Source: Limosilactobacillus portuensis
GTDB taxonomy: Bacteria > Bacillota > Bacilli > Lactobacillales > Lactobacillaceae
DNA length: 64,000 nucleotides
Direction of reading: 5' to 3'
Assembly (NCBI RefSeq): GCF_014838735.1
Contig: NZ_JABUXQ010000007.1
Coordinates: 1-64,000, forward strand
In this document: piece by piece, positions 17,815 through 27,374 of the stretch
How the letters are laid out: each line of letters starts with the position of its first letter
Numbering within the stretch: the stretch's first letter is position 1
Notes under the pieces: model-generated
Database searches by the model: none
The model's input: the letters and a program-made list of their open reading frames with translations, nothing else
Told to the model about the DNA's origin: nothing
Made by a program: the position numbers and the translations under genes

Positions 17815-17843
17815 TTGACAGTTTGAAAAATTACTTGTAAAAT
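17815..17843 (+). promoter_or_regulatory. Promoter of the FMN riboswitch-ribU unit
   Basis: TTGACA (17815-17820), a 17-bp spacer and TAAAAT (17838-17843). A near-consensus sigma-A promoter about 25 nt before the riboswitch. Confidence 0.7.
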
Positions 17844-17868
17844 ACAAGTGTAAAATTTAATAGAAATT

Positions 17869-17980
17869 GTCTTCAAGGCGGGGTGAAATTCCCGACCGGC
17901 GGTATAGCCCGCAACCCATTTTTATGGTTGATCTGGTTAAATTCCAGAGCCGACAGTATAGTCTGGTATGCAGAAGATTC
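17869..17980 (+). ncRNA. FMN riboswitch (RFN element)
   Basis: The conserved RFN blocks are present in order: GGCGGGGTGAAATTCCCGAC, CGGCGGTAT, AGCCCGC, a variable arm, TCTGGTTAAATTCCAGAGCC and GACAGTATAGTCTGG, closing with AGAAGA against the 5' TCTTC. It senses flavin mononucleotide. It precedes a terminator hairpin and ribU, so it should turn riboflavin uptake off when FMN is plentiful. Confidence 0.95.
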
Positions 17981-18007
17981 TACTACACTTATTTAAACAT
18001 GAATTAT

Positions 18008-18055
18008 AAAATGCACGTTGCCGAGGGACAAATTAGGTAACGTGCATTTATTTTA
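18008..18055 (+). terminator. Riboswitch-controlled terminator upstream of ribU
   Basis: AAATGCACGTT pairs with AACGTGCATTT, followed by ATTTT. It lies between the FMN riboswitch and ribU, so it is probably the expression platform. ribU is read only if this stem is avoided. Confidence 0.75.
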
Positions 18056-18100
18056 TGTTTAGGTAATTTTGAAGACAATCTCAATAGGAGGTTGTTATTG

Positions 18101-18682
18101 ATGGTTACATCTCATCAAAAAGTTCACCAAATGGTAGGTGTTTGCTCACTAAGTGCGTTGGCGTTTATTTTAATGTTGTTTGAATTTCCTATTTTACCGG
18201 TTGCCCCTTATTTAAAAATGGATTTTTCCGATTTGCCAGTATTAATTGGCGGATTTATCTATGGTCCTGCTGCTGGGGTAATGGTTGCTTTCTTGAAGTG
18301 CCTAATTCATGCAATGACGCGTGGCTTTTCTGCCGGTGAATTGGTTGGAATTCTTGGTAACTTTCTATCGTCATTGGCCTTGCTGTTACCATTCTGCTGG
18401 GCATGGAAGCATAAGTCGTGGTCGTTCAAGCGTCAATTATGGTTAGGAAGTATTTTAGCAACAGCCACTCTAGTTGTAGTGATGGCCCTATTAAATTGGT
18501 GGATACTGACACCGTTATACATGGCGTTGTGGAATTGGAAGTCAACTTTGCCAATTCCGGAATTAATTGCGGTGGCAGTTATTCCATTTAATTTGATTAA
18601 GGGAGTTCTTGTTTCAGCCGTTTTTGCATTAGTGGCCGTTCGCTTAAAATCTTGGCTTAGTCAAAAGCAGCTCGAACAATAA
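18101..18682 (+). CDS. ribU: Riboflavin ECF transporter S component RibU
   Basis: A 193-residue membrane protein with about six hydrophobic segments. The family motif regions are visible: FPILPVAPYLKMDFSDLPVL near residues 32-51, then GPAAGVMVAFLKCLIH. The ATG at 18101 lies 9 nt after AGGAGG. RibU captures riboflavin and works with a shared ECF energising module encoded elsewhere. The FMN riboswitch upstream confirms the substrate. Confidence 0.95.
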   Translation: MVTSHQKVHQMVGVCSLSALAFILMLFEFPILPVAPYLKMDFSDLPVLIGGFIYGPAAGVMVAFLKCLIHAMTRGFSAGELVGILGNFLSSLALLLPFCWAWKHKSWSFKRQLWLGSILATATLVVVMALLNWWILTPLYMALWNWKSTLPIPELIAVAVIPFNLIKGVLVSAVFALVAVRLKSWLSQKQLEQ

Positions 18683-18696
18683 TAATTAAAACCTTT

Positions 18697-18748
18697 AAGA
18701 TCAGTGTTTAGTGTTCAATTAAGATGGACATTGGAGACTGGTCTTTTT
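18697..18748 (+). terminator. Terminator after ribU
   Basis: AAGATCAGT (18697-18705) pairs with ACTGGTCTT (18737-18745) with one G-U pair, followed by T residues. Confidence 0.7.
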
Positions 18749-18831
18749 GTCTATTTTAAAGATAATCTAATTTTATTTCAGATCATTTTCACTGCTTTTC
18801 GTTATAATTAATTAGAGTGGAGAGTGAAAAA

Positions 18832-19869
18832 ATGAATAACTTCTTGTTAAGCTTTTTTGATGAACGTCAGCCACGACGGATCAGGGTGATTGAAAATACG
18901 TTAAGGAACCGACGAACTGTATCAACCCTCTTCTGGGCTAAACAGTACGGTATTCTCAAATGGACGGGAGCAACCCGCTCATTAGAACGGCAGCAGGTTG
19001 AAAATTCAATTGAAGAGTTAGTTAAGGCTAATTTAATTCAGCGAGATCCTGCTGGACAAGTGCTGTTAACTACTTTAGGAGTTTTAAGACAAGAGGAGTT
19101 AGCAAGTAGACAGTATCAACCTCATTTCTTTGATTGGTACTGGTTAGCTAATACTCGACGGATTGAGCAACGATTATTGCTCGGTATACAAGTTGCCTCT
19201 GAAGCGTCGTACCATAATCGCTATTATGCTCCGGTAGTTAATGAATATCATGAACAGCAAATTGTAAAACAGTGGCTTCTTAGCTGGCATGGAAACATAA
19301 TTGGTGATCTTGTACGGGAGCTTGAATTATTTGGCGATTCATTGGAAAGTGCTGATGAGCGATTAGCTAATTATTTCTTTTATTCCCTCATTGGTCATCA
19401 AATTACTGGTAAAAACGATATGCAGTTTAGCAGGCAGCTAGAGCTTCCCGGTTACCAACTACCAATTATTAAGCAGGATGCCCTACTAGCAATTGCTGCA
19501 TTTGCTAATAGCTATCACGGAGTCTTAAATCGTTTGTTAGCGGATCTGCTGGCAAATAGTCCGTTAAGTCAAAGTGCTAACCAAACGTTGCTGCTATATC
19601 AACAAGGGATGTCAATTAGTCAAATTGCCCAAAAAAGGGGGATCAAGGCTAACACTGTTCGTGAACATTTGTTAGAAGCTGCAATCGTTTATCCTGAATC
19701 GATTGATTGGGATCGAGCTTTGCCAGTAAGCATTCGGACTCAACTAGCTGAACGCTATCAAGGGAAAATAGTAGATTGGCAATTTGATCCCGAAATTGTC
19801 CCAGGAGGACCGGCGGCGTTCTATTACTTCCGTCTTTACCAATTGTATGAGGAGAGAGTAAATGATTAG
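18832..19869 (+). CDS. YpbB-like helix-turn-helix protein
   Basis: A 345-residue protein directly upstream of recQ, overlapping it by 8 nt. The C-terminal third contains LLLYQQGMSISQIAQKRGIK and the following NTVREHLLEAA, a helix-turn-helix of the kind found in YpbB and at the C-terminus of some RecQ helicases. The ypbB-recQ pairing is conserved in Firmicutes. The ATG at 18832 follows GGAGAG; a GTG at 18817 is less likely. The precise function is unknown; a role with RecQ is inferred from coupling. Confidence 0.75.
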   Translation: MNNFLLSFFDERQPRRIRVIENTLRNRRTVSTLFWAKQYGILKWTGATRSLERQQVENSIEELVKANLIQRDPAGQVLLTTLGVLRQEELASRQYQPHFFDWYWLANTRRIEQRLLLGIQVASEASYHNRYYAPVVNEYHEQQIVKQWLLSWHGNIIGDLVRELELFGDSLESADERLANYFFYSLIGHQITGKNDMQFSRQLELPGYQLPIIKQDALLAIAAFANSYHGVLNRLLADLLANSPLSQSANQTLLLYQQGMSISQIAQKRGIKANTVREHLLEAAIVYPESIDWDRALPVSIRTQLAERYQGKIVDWQFDPEIVPGGPAAFYYFRLYQLYEERVND

Positions 19870-21328
19870 TGATCGGCAACTGTTAATAAAACTAAATGAG
19901 CAATTTGGCTTCACCACTTTTCGTGACGGTCAACAGGAAACGATTAAAGCAGTTCTTAATCATCAAGATACTTTGGCTATTTTGCCGACTGGTGGTGGAA
20001 AATCATTGCTTTACCAAATGCCGGGATACTTGTTGTCCGGGACAGTCTTGATCGTGTCACCGTTAATTTCCTTGATGCAGGATCAAGTTGATCGGCTTCA
20101 CCGTTCTGGTGAAAAACGGGTTCTAATGATCAATGGCCAGCTAACTGGTAAAAGTCGTCACCAGGCCTTACAGCGTCTGTCTTCGTTTAAATTTATCTTT
20201 ACTTCGCCAGAAACACTTGCTAATCCTGAAATTATTAATAAGTTAAAGAAAATTCGGATTACGTTGTTTGTTGTTGATGAAGCTCATTGTATTTCGCAGT
20301 GGGGGCCTGACTTTCGTCCAGAATACCTTTTGCTTAGTTCAGTGAGAAAGCAGCTTGGTTCACCAACGACACTTTTACTGACGGCCACGGCAACTCCGGA
20401 AGTACGTCGGGATATTATTCAAAAGATGGGGTTGAAGGAGAACACGGTTACTCAAGTAATTCGTTCTGTGAATCGGCCCAATATTTATTATGCGGTAGAA
20501 CGTTTCCTTTCCGTTAATGAGAAGGAGCAGTATCTAATTAATCTAGTTAATCAATTAGCAGGTTCTGGAATTATTTATTTTGCAAGTCGTAAATTAGCTA
20601 CACAGTTTGCTGAAACGTTAAATCAGAAAACAAGGAAGACCGTGGCTGCTTACCATGCGGGAATTGCTCCAATAGACCGCTACCGTTTACAGCAACAGTT
20701 TATGGATAACCAGGTTCAGTTAATTTGTGCCACTAGTGCTTTTGGAATGGGAATTGATAAAGATGATATCCGCTTTGTCATTCATTTTCATGAACCAGCG
20801 AATCTGGAGAGCTATGTCCAAGAGGTCGGACGGGCAGGTCGTGATGGCAAGCCAAGTCTAGCGTTGCTTCTGTATTCTCCAGGTGATGAACAGATTCAAC
20901 GAACGCTAAACCATATTGAACTTCCTGATAAGAAATTATTAGATGCTGTAAGGGAAAAGCGCCAACCTAGTAGTGTATTGGGAGATAATCGAGAATTATT
21001 TACCTTTTACTTACGACACGGCTATGACGGTGAGACAATTATAAAAGCATTTAAAAGCAGACAAGCAAGTCTAAAGGAGCATTTGAATTGGATGGCAAGA
21101 TACGTAAATAATACTAAATTATGCCGCCGACAGATGATTTTAGAATATTTCGGTGAACAGCTGGTTAAATCCCAAGTACCATGTTGTGATATTACTGACG
21201 AAACGCTACTTCAACAGTTTGAAAAAAACGATGATGGACTGACTAAGCACTCACAACTAACGGTAAAACTAAATTGGCAAGAACGACTTTATCAGTTATT
21301 TAATATTAATCATAATAAAGAAAACTAG
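19862..21328 (+). CDS. recQ: ATP-dependent DNA helicase RecQ family (RecS-like)
   Basis: A 488-residue superfamily 2 helicase. Motif I is LPTGGGKSLLYQ, motif II is DEAH in VVDEAHCISQWG, motif III is LTATAT and motif VI is QEVGRAGRDGK. A zinc-binding-like cluster near the C-terminus (CRRQMILEYFGE and the later PCCD) is retained, but there is no HRDC domain. Length fits the short RecS type of Firmicutes. It unwinds DNA during repair and replication restart. Confidence 0.92.
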   Translation: MISDRQLLIKLNEQFGFTTFRDGQQETIKAVLNHQDTLAILPTGGGKSLLYQMPGYLLSGTVLIVSPLISLMQDQVDRLHRSGEKRVLMINGQLTGKSRHQALQRLSSFKFIFTSPETLANPEIINKLKKIRITLFVVDEAHCISQWGPDFRPEYLLLSSVRKQLGSPTTLLLTATATPEVRRDIIQKMGLKENTVTQVIRSVNRPNIYYAVERFLSVNEKEQYLINLVNQLAGSGIIYFASRKLATQFAETLNQKTRKTVAAYHAGIAPIDRYRLQQQFMDNQVQLICATSAFGMGIDKDDIRFVIHFHEPANLESYVQEVGRAGRDGKPSLALLLYSPGDEQIQRTLNHIELPDKKLLDAVREKRQPSSVLGDNRELFTFYLRHGYDGETIIKAFKSRQASLKEHLNWMARYVNNTKLCRRQMILEYFGEQLVKSQVPCCDITDETLLQQFEKNDDGLTKHSQLTVKLNWQERLYQLFNINHNKEN

Positions 21329-21389
21329 ACATTCTATGATTATTTGCGCTACAATCAGAATGTTAATTTTATAAAAAGGAGGGGCAACC

Positions 21390-21956
21390 ATGAGTGAACG
21401 ACGGGAAGAAAGTCGTGAAGCTAACGACAGGCTATGGGATAAGAAGTTTGCTGATAGTGAAGATTTGGGTAGTGATGGTCACCTGTCACGAACCGAACAT
21501 CGGCGGCAAAGAGAACATAACTCTACTATTACCACTGTCTTGATCGTTTTAATAATTATTTTGGCAGCTATTCCGCTGATATACTGGGTTAATCATAAGC
21601 AAACGATGAATCATCCGGTAAGAACTGAACGGTTAGCGCAGTCACAATCAAATAAAAAAAAAGCCCAGCCAAAGGAACGGGAAGCCAGTTCAAAAAAGCA
21701 CAATTCTCTGAGTTCGTCTAGTAAGGCTAATGAGAGCTCAGCAACAAGTATGAGTAGTTCTTCATCGGTTAGTACAAGTTCTTCCTCATCAGTGAGTCAA
21801 TCATCAAGTATGGTTCGCTACGCTACTGTTCCTCGCAATGGTAGCTTATATCGTGTTGCAGCACAAAACGGAATTTCTGTTAATGAGTTAATGCGGTTAA
21901 ATGGTTTAACCCCGAATGCCCATTTGAGGCCAGGACAACAGTTAAGAGTACGGTAA
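21390..21956 (+). CDS. Membrane-anchored LysM protein (YpbE-like)
   Basis: A 188-residue protein with a charged cytoplasmic N-terminus (1-47), one transmembrane segment (about 48-66), a serine-rich low-complexity linker (about 90-140) and a C-terminal LysM domain (about 142-188, with GSLYRVAAQNGISVNELMRL). The LysM should bind peptidoglycan outside the cell. Position between recQ and cmk matches ypbE in Bacillus. Function is unknown beyond wall binding. Confidence 0.82.
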   Translation: MSERREESREANDRLWDKKFADSEDLGSDGHLSRTEHRRQREHNSTITTVLIVLIIILAAIPLIYWVNHKQTMNHPVRTERLAQSQSNKKKAQPKEREASSKKHNSLSSSSKANESSATSMSSSSSVSTSSSSSVSQSSSMVRYATVPRNGSLYRVAAQNGISVNELMRLNGLTPNAHLRPGQQLRVR

Positions 21957-21973
21957 ATGAGGAGTGAATGACG

Positions 21974-22654
21974 ATGGGATTACAGGTTGCAATTGATGGA
22001 CCAGCTTCAGCGGGTAAAAGCACCGTTGCTAAGCGGGTTGCCAAGAAGTTCGGGTATGTCTATTGTGATACGGGAGCAATGTATCGGGCGGTTACCCTTG
22101 CAGCTTTACAACAAGGATTAGCAATGACTGATACCGAAAAAATTAGTGAGCTAGCAAAGCAAATCAAGATCACTTTTCAACCAGCAGAGCCAGAACAGCG
22201 AGTATTTATTAACGGGCAGGAAGTGACACGAGACATTCGACTTCCTAAAGTTGCCAAAAATGTTTCGGCAGTTGCTGCGATCCCAACCGTGCGTCAGGAA
22301 ATGACAAAACAGCAACGGCAAATTGCAGCTGAAGGCGGAATTGTAATGGATGGTCGTGATATTGGAACGACAGTTTTGCCTCATGCTCCAGTTAAAATTT
22401 TTATGGTAGCGACTGCTCATGAACGGGCACGGCGCCGTTATTTGGAAAACAAGCAAAAAGGGATTACAACCACAAGTTTAGAAGAGCTACAGCGGGCAAT
22501 CGAATTACGTGATCAAAAAGATTCAACGCGGAAGGTTTCACCGTTAACTCAAGCTAGTGATGCTATTCGATTGGATACAACCAGTTTGACAATTGATGAG
22601 GTTGTTGCCGAGATTAGTAAAATAATTAAAAAAACTGAAAAACATTTAGCATAA
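21974..22654 (+). CDS. cmk: Cytidylate kinase
   Basis: A 226-residue (d)CMP kinase that phosphorylates CMP and dCMP with ATP. The P-loop is DGPASAGKST, and the family motifs DTGAMYRA, MDGRDIGTTVLP and RRRYLENK are present. The ATG at 21974 is favoured over 21968, since AGGAG then has proper spacing. It lies upstream of rpsA, the common cmk-rpsA arrangement. Confidence 0.95.
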   Translation: MGLQVAIDGPASAGKSTVAKRVAKKFGYVYCDTGAMYRAVTLAALQQGLAMTDTEKISELAKQIKITFQPAEPEQRVFINGQEVTRDIRLPKVAKNVSAVAAIPTVRQEMTKQQRQIAAEGGIVMDGRDIGTTVLPHAPVKIFMVATAHERARRRYLENKQKGITTTSLEELQRAIELRDQKDSTRKVSPLTQASDAIRLDTTSLTIDEVVAEISKIIKKTEKHLA

Positions 22655-22726
22655 TTACTGGAAATGTGAGCGCTCATCTAGTAAAATGGTTTTTAGAGTT
22701 GATTGTCGCAAGGAGGATTTTTTTTA

Positions 22727-23962
22727 ATGGCTGAAAACAACGAAAACAAAAACGATATGTTAGAAGCTCTTGATAGCATTGAAACTGTAAAAGTGGGTGA
22801 TGTTGTTAAGGGTGAAGTATTGGCAATTGATGATGATCGCCAAGCTATCGTTGGTATTAAAGATGCAGGGGTTGAAGGTGTCGTCCCTGCTAAGGAATTA
22901 TCAACCAAGCCAGTTGAAGACATCAATGACGCAGTTAAAGTCGGTGACGAACTTGACTTAGTAGTTATTTCTAAGATCGGTAACGATAAGGAAAATGGTA
23001 GCTACTTACTTTCACACCGTCGTCTTGAAGCACGTAAAGTTTGGGATGACGTTCAAAAGAAGTTCGATGCTGGTGAACACATTACCGCTAAGGTTACCCA
23101 AGCTGTTAAGGGTGGCTTAGTAGTTGATGCCGGAGTACGTGGCTTCGTCCCTGCTTCAATGATTACTGATCACTACGTAGAAGACTTGAACCAATTTAAG
23201 GGTCAAGAACTTGAATTCAAGATTATCGAAATCGAACCTAGTGAAAACCGTCTTATCCTTTCTCACAAGGAAATTGTTCAAGCTCAACACGAAGAAGCAG
23301 CTAAGGAAATCTTTGCTAAGCTTCAACCAGGCGACGTTGTAGAAGGTAAGGTTGCTCGGATGACTAACTTTGGTGCCTTCATCGACCTCGGTGGTGTTGA
23401 TGGTTTGGTTCACGTTTCTGAAATTTCTTACGATCATGTTGACAAGCCTTCAGATGTATTGGAAGCAGGTCAAGAAGTTAAGGTTAAGGTCTTAAATGTT
23501 GATCCTGAACGTGAACGGATTTCACTTTCAATCAAGCAAACATTACCTGGACCATGGGATGATATTGAAGAAAAGGCTCCAGAAGGCAGTGTTCTTACTG
23601 GTACTGTAAAGCGGTTAACCAGTTTTGGTGCTTTCGTAGAAGTCTTCCCTGGTGTTGAAGGTTTGGTACACATTTCCCAAATCTCTCACAAGCACATTGC
23701 TACACCAGCTGATGTATTGAAGCCTGGTCAAGAAGTTAAGGTTAAGGTCTTAAATGTTGATCCTGAACATCAACGACTTGGTTTATCCATGAAGGCTCTT
23801 GAAGAACGTCCAAAGGATGAAGAAAACAACGGTAACGAAAACCGTGGTCGTCGTCGTCCTCGTCGTAACAATAACCGTAACTTCATGAACAACGCCCCTG
23901 AAGAAGAAAGTGGCTTCTCAATGGGTGATTTAATTGGTGATCAATTAAAGGGCTTGAAGTAA
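22727..23962 (+). CDS. rpsA: Ribosomal protein S1 homologue
   Basis: A 411-residue protein with four S1 OB-fold repeats at about residues 20-90, 105-170, 190-260 and 275-345, and an arginine/asparagine-rich C-terminal tail. The last two repeats both contain VKRLTSFGAF- or VARMTNFGAF-like cores and end VKVKVLNVDPE. Gram-positive S1 has fewer repeats than the six-repeat E. coli protein. AAGGAGG precedes the ATG at 22727. It helps bind mRNA to the ribosome. Confidence 0.93.
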   Translation: MAENNENKNDMLEALDSIETVKVGDVVKGEVLAIDDDRQAIVGIKDAGVEGVVPAKELSTKPVEDINDAVKVGDELDLVVISKIGNDKENGSYLLSHRRLEARKVWDDVQKKFDAGEHITAKVTQAVKGGLVVDAGVRGFVPASMITDHYVEDLNQFKGQELEFKIIEIEPSENRLILSHKEIVQAQHEEAAKEIFAKLQPGDVVEGKVARMTNFGAFIDLGGVDGLVHVSEISYDHVDKPSDVLEAGQEVKVKVLNVDPERERISLSIKQTLPGPWDDIEEKAPEGSVLTGTVKRLTSFGAFVEVFPGVEGLVHISQISHKHIATPADVLKPGQEVKVKVLNVDPEHQRLGLSMKALEERPKDEENNGNENRGRRRPRRNNNRNFMNNAPEEESGFSMGDLIGDQLKGLK

Positions 23963-23985
23963 TCGAGACCACATATTTAACTTAG

Positions 23986-24017
23986 AAAGGGGTATGGCAT
24001 TTGTCATACTCTTTTTA
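23986..24017 (+). terminator. Terminator after rpsA
   Basis: AAAGGGGTATG pairs with CATACTCTTT across a GCATTTGT loop, followed by T residues. Partial read-through into der is possible. Confidence 0.65.
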
Positions 24018-24045
24018 TTTCAAATAAAAGAAGGAAGGTGTAAAA

Positions 24046-25359
24046 ATGGCAAATTCAGTTGTTGCGATTGTTGGTCGTCCAAATGTTGGAAAGTCGACAT
24101 TATTTAACCGAATCGCTGGTGAACGGATTTCTATTGTTGAAGATACACCGGGAGTTACTCGAGATCGAATTTATGCCCATGCTGAGTGGCTAGGCAAGAA
24201 TTTTAACTTAATTGATACTGGTGGGATTGAAATTTCTGATCAACCCCTCCTTACACAAATCCGTCAACAGGCAGAAGTGGCAATTGATGAAGCAGATGTC
24301 ATCGTTTTGGTTGTTGATATTCAAAATGGTGTTACTGATGCTGATGAACAGGTCGCCAAGATTTTATATCGTTCAGACAAACCAATTGTCTTAGCTGTCA
24401 ATAAAGTTGATAATCCAGAACGGCGGAGTGATATTTACGATTTTTACTCATTAGGTTTGGGAGAACCTTACCCAGTTTCTGGAGTTCACGGCGTTGGGGT
24501 TGGTGATTTACTTGACGCGGTGATTAATCACTTCCCTGAGACTGCTGATAATGAGGATGATGGCACTATTCACTTTAGCTTAATCGGTCGGCCCAATGTT
24601 GGTAAATCCTCGTTAGTGAATGCGATCTTAGGTGAAAATCGGGTAATTGTCTCCAATGTTGCCGGAACGACACGGGACGCCATTAATACTCGCTTTACGG
24701 CTAAGGATGGTCGTGAATTTACGATGATTGATACGGCCGGGATCCGGAAAAAGGGTAAGATCTATGAAAACACTGAACGTTACTCATTAATGCGGTCAAT
24801 GCGAGCAATTGATGATAGTGACGTTGTTTTGGTGGTTCTAAATGCTGAAGAAGGAATTCGTGAGCTTGATAAGCATATTGCTGGCTATGCTCATGAAGCA
24901 GGCTGTGGAGTCATTATTGTTGTTAATAAGTGGGATACAATCAAGAATAAAGACCACCGGACAATGACTGATTTTACAACTTTAATTCGGAATGAATTCC
25001 AATACTTAAGCTATGCACCAATTATTTTTGTTTCTGCAAAGACTAAACAACGGCTAAATCAACTGCCAACAATGATTGAAGATGTTTACGATCATAGTCG
25101 ACGACGGATTCAATCTGCTGTCCTTAACGATGTTTTGATGGATGCACTAGCTGCCAATCCAACGCCAACGCAAAATGGGCGCCGGTTGCGGGTATACTAT
25201 GGTACTCAGGTTGCTATTCAGCCACCAACATTCGTCATTTTCGTCAATGATCCTGACCTAATGCATTTCTCATATCAGCGTTATTTAGAGAACCAAATTC
25301 GTCGGGCGTTCGACTTTACGGGGACACCAATCCGGATTATTAAGCGAAAGCGTCAGTAA
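24046..25359 (+). CDS. der: Ribosome biogenesis GTPase Der (EngA)
   Basis: A 437-residue protein with two tandem GTPase domains and a C-terminal KH-like domain. The first G1 is GRPNVGKST (about residues 10-18) with DTPGV and NKVD; the second G1 is GRPNVGKSS (about 182-190) with DTAGI and NKWD. The KH-like domain (about 350-437) ends in an arginine/lysine-rich tail. Der is needed for 50S subunit assembly. Neighbours rpsA and hup match the conserved Firmicutes cluster. Confidence 0.96.
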   Translation: MANSVVAIVGRPNVGKSTLFNRIAGERISIVEDTPGVTRDRIYAHAEWLGKNFNLIDTGGIEISDQPLLTQIRQQAEVAIDEADVIVLVVDIQNGVTDADEQVAKILYRSDKPIVLAVNKVDNPERRSDIYDFYSLGLGEPYPVSGVHGVGVGDLLDAVINHFPETADNEDDGTIHFSLIGRPNVGKSSLVNAILGENRVIVSNVAGTTRDAINTRFTAKDGREFTMIDTAGIRKKGKIYENTERYSLMRSMRAIDDSDVVLVVLNAEEGIRELDKHIAGYAHEAGCGVIIVVNKWDTIKNKDHRTMTDFTTLIRNEFQYLSYAPIIFVSAKTKQRLNQLPTMIEDVYDHSRRRIQSAVLNDVLMDALAANPTPTQNGRRLRVYYGTQVAIQPPTFVIFVNDPDLMHFSYQRYLENQIRRAFDFTGTPIRIIKRKRQ

Positions 25360-25415
25360 ATCATTCAATTTGGTTATAAATTTCTGAAAAAAGGGTGAAA
25401 AAGCCTATAAACCGC

Positions 25416-25444
25416 TTGTCATCAAGGTTTCACTATGCTAATCT
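25416..25444 (+). promoter_or_regulatory. Promoter of hup
   Basis: TTGTCA (25416-25421), a 17-bp spacer and TAATCT (25439-25444). A leader of about 110 nt follows before the HU start, with GGAGGTG close to the ATG. Confidence 0.6.
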
Positions 25445-25562
25445 TAACAATGAAATTATACGAGTTCTTCGTATGTTTCGTTAATTTTGGACCACTCAAA
25501 ATTAACATTCATTCATTGATGTAATCAATTCTGGTTACGTTAAATGTTGGAGGTGAAATTCA

Positions 25563-25838
25563 ATGGCTAACAAAGCAGAATTAGTAAGTAATGTTGCAAC
25601 TGCAACTGGTTTAACTAAGAAGGATGCTACTGCTGCTGTTGATGCAGTATTTAGTTCAATCCAAGCATCATTAGCTAAGGGTGAAAAGGTTCAATTGATC
25701 GGTTTCGGTAACTTCGAAGTACGTCAACGTGCTGCTCGTAAGGGTCGTAACCCACAAACTGGTCAAGAAATCCAAATCCCTGCAAGCAAGGTACCAGCAT
25801 TTAAGCCTGGTAAAGCTTTGAAGGATGCTGTTAAGTAA
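25563..25838 (+). CDS. hup: DNA-binding protein HU
   Basis: A 91-residue histone-like protein of standard length. It has the N-terminal helical pair [12 protein letters not shown], the [20 protein letters not shown] strand/arm region and a C-terminal helix. It binds and bends DNA without sequence specificity and compacts the nucleoid. The codon use and the near-consensus promoter indicate high expression. Confidence 0.97.
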   Translation: MANKAELVSNVATATGLTKKDATAAVDAVFSSIQASLAKGEKVQLIGFGNFEVRQRAARKGRNPQTGQEIQIPASKVPAFKPGKALKDAVK

Positions 25839-25865
25839 TTCTGGATTACTTGATAAATTTATTTA

Positions 25866-25900
25866 AAGGACTGTGAACGTCATGCTCACAGTTCTTTTTT
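25866..25900 (+). terminator. Terminator after hup
   Basis: AGGACTGTGA pairs with TCACAGTTCT with one G-T pair, followed by a run of T. Confidence 0.88.
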
Positions 25901-25977
25901 AGGTGCGGTTAGTAACTGTTTTTGGCTTAACTATGCTAAGATAATTAATGTGATGGGGATAGTAGAGGAGGAAAATA

Positions 25978-27240
25978 ATGACTTATTCTGAAAAAATGTT
26001 AGAACAGATCCAAGCTGGACAAATGCCAGCTGCCCAACAATCCTTTACCGAAGCCCTGGCTAAAGATAGTGATGATATGATCTTTAGTTTAGCTGAGGAA
26101 CTATATGGAATGGGCTTCCTACACCAGGCTCGTCAGGCTTATCTGCACCTATTGGCTAAGTATCCAAATGAAGATGAACTACGGGTTAATTTAGCGGAAA
26201 TTGCGGTTAGTGAGGGCCACAATGACGAAGCTTTATCTTACTTAGCTCAAGTCCAGCCTGATTCAGATGCTTACTTACAATCATTATTGGTTGCAGCCGA
26301 TTTGTACCAAACTGAAAATGAGTATGAGGTTACGGAGGAAAAACTGAAGGAGGCCTATCGGATTGCTCCTGATGAGCCAGCGGTCCAGTTTGCCCTTGGT
26401 GAATTTTACTTTATGACCAGTCAGTTTGATGAGGCCATTCAATATTACTTCGAACTAATCCGGAATAGGTATACTGAATTTGCCAAGGTCAACATTGCGG
26501 GCCGATTGGGGATTTGTTATGCGCAAAGTGGTCAGTTTAAGCAAGCGTTAGGGTACTTAAAACAGGTGAGCCCGGAATACCGGACAAGTGACATTCGGTT
26601 TCAAACCGGCCTGACGGAATTGCAACTGGGAGAAACAGCCAATGCAATTAAAACATTTAATGAACTAATTCAGGACGATTCTCAATATGCTTCCGTTTAT
26701 CCAGAACTTGCTAAGGCTTACGTTGAGGAAAATAAGTACCAACAAGCCCTCAAGACTCTCCAAGAAGGATTGGCGGTTGATCAGTATAATGCTCGTTTAT
26801 ATGCCCAAGCAGCTGAAGTAACTAGCCATTTGGGTAATAATAAACTGATGGATGAGTACCTAAAGAAGGCTCACGAGCTTGATCCCGACAACCTAACGAT
26901 TACTTTGGATTACAGTAACTTCCTTCTTCATACCCATGATGACGAGGGAAATATCAAACTGCTGGAGCCGTTAATTGAAGAAGACGAGGTTGACCCGCAG
27001 ATTTACTGGAACCTTGCTCGTTCATACCAGCGCTTGGAAAAATTTGACCTTGCTGGCAAGTACTACCGTGAAGCAGCAGTTACCTATAGTGAAAATTCAA
27101 CCTTCTTAAAGGAGTTAGTGAACTATTACCGTGAGGCTGGTGATACCGAGCAAATGGTTGAAGAATTAAAGCATTATCTCAAACTCGTGCCAACCGATGA
27201 TGAAATGCAAGAACTGCTGGATGAGTATGAAGAGTATTAA
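25978..27240 (+). CDS. Tetratricopeptide repeat protein
   Basis: A 420-residue protein made of roughly ten TPR-like helical pairs through its whole length (for example AVQFALGEFYFMTSQFDEAI and IYWNLARSYQRLEKFDLAGK). No signal peptide or membrane segment is seen. Position downstream of hup matches the TPR protein YpiA region of Firmicutes. It presumably serves as a protein interaction scaffold; the partner is unknown. Confidence 0.82.
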   Translation: MTYSEKMLEQIQAGQMPAAQQSFTEALAKDSDDMIFSLAEELYGMGFLHQARQAYLHLLAKYPNEDELRVNLAEIAVSEGHNDEALSYLAQVQPDSDAYLQSLLVAADLYQTENEYEVTEEKLKEAYRIAPDEPAVQFALGEFYFMTSQFDEAIQYYFELIRNRYTEFAKVNIAGRLGICYAQSGQFKQALGYLKQVSPEYRTSDIRFQTGLTELQLGETANAIKTFNELIQDDSQYASVYPELAKAYVEENKYQQALKTLQEGLAVDQYNARLYAQAAEVTSHLGNNKLMDEYLKKAHELDPDNLTITLDYSNFLLHTHDDEGNIKLLEPLIEEDEVDPQIYWNLARSYQRLEKFDLAGKYYREAAVTYSENSTFLKELVNYYREAGDTEQMVEELKHYLKLVPTDDEMQELLDEYEEY

Positions 27241-27251
27241 AACAATTAAAT

Positions 27252-27297
27252 AAAAGCAGCTAATGATTAGGCCACTTAATAATCATTAGCTGCTTTT
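27252..27297 (+). terminator. Terminator after the TPR gene
   Basis: AAAAGCAGCTAATGATTA pairs with TAATCATTAGCTGCTTTT around a short loop, giving a long stem with a T-run on both strands. Confidence 0.9.
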
Positions 27298-27312
27298 GTT
27301 GTATAAAAACAC

Positions 27313-27343
27313 TTGATTTTTTATGAGGGGGGGGTAGTAAGAT
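27313..27343 (+). promoter_or_regulatory. Promoter with a G8 tract in its spacer (LPXTG gene)
   Basis: TTGATT (27313-27318) is followed by a spacer containing eight consecutive G (27327-27334). The -10 could be TAGTAA (27335-27340, spacer 16) or TAAGAT (27338-27343, spacer 19). Slippage in the G tract would change the spacing and hence promoter strength. AGGAGG and the start follow closely. Confidence 0.5.
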
Positions 27344-27374
27344 CTGTTCTAACGACAGGTATTAGGAGGAGTTA

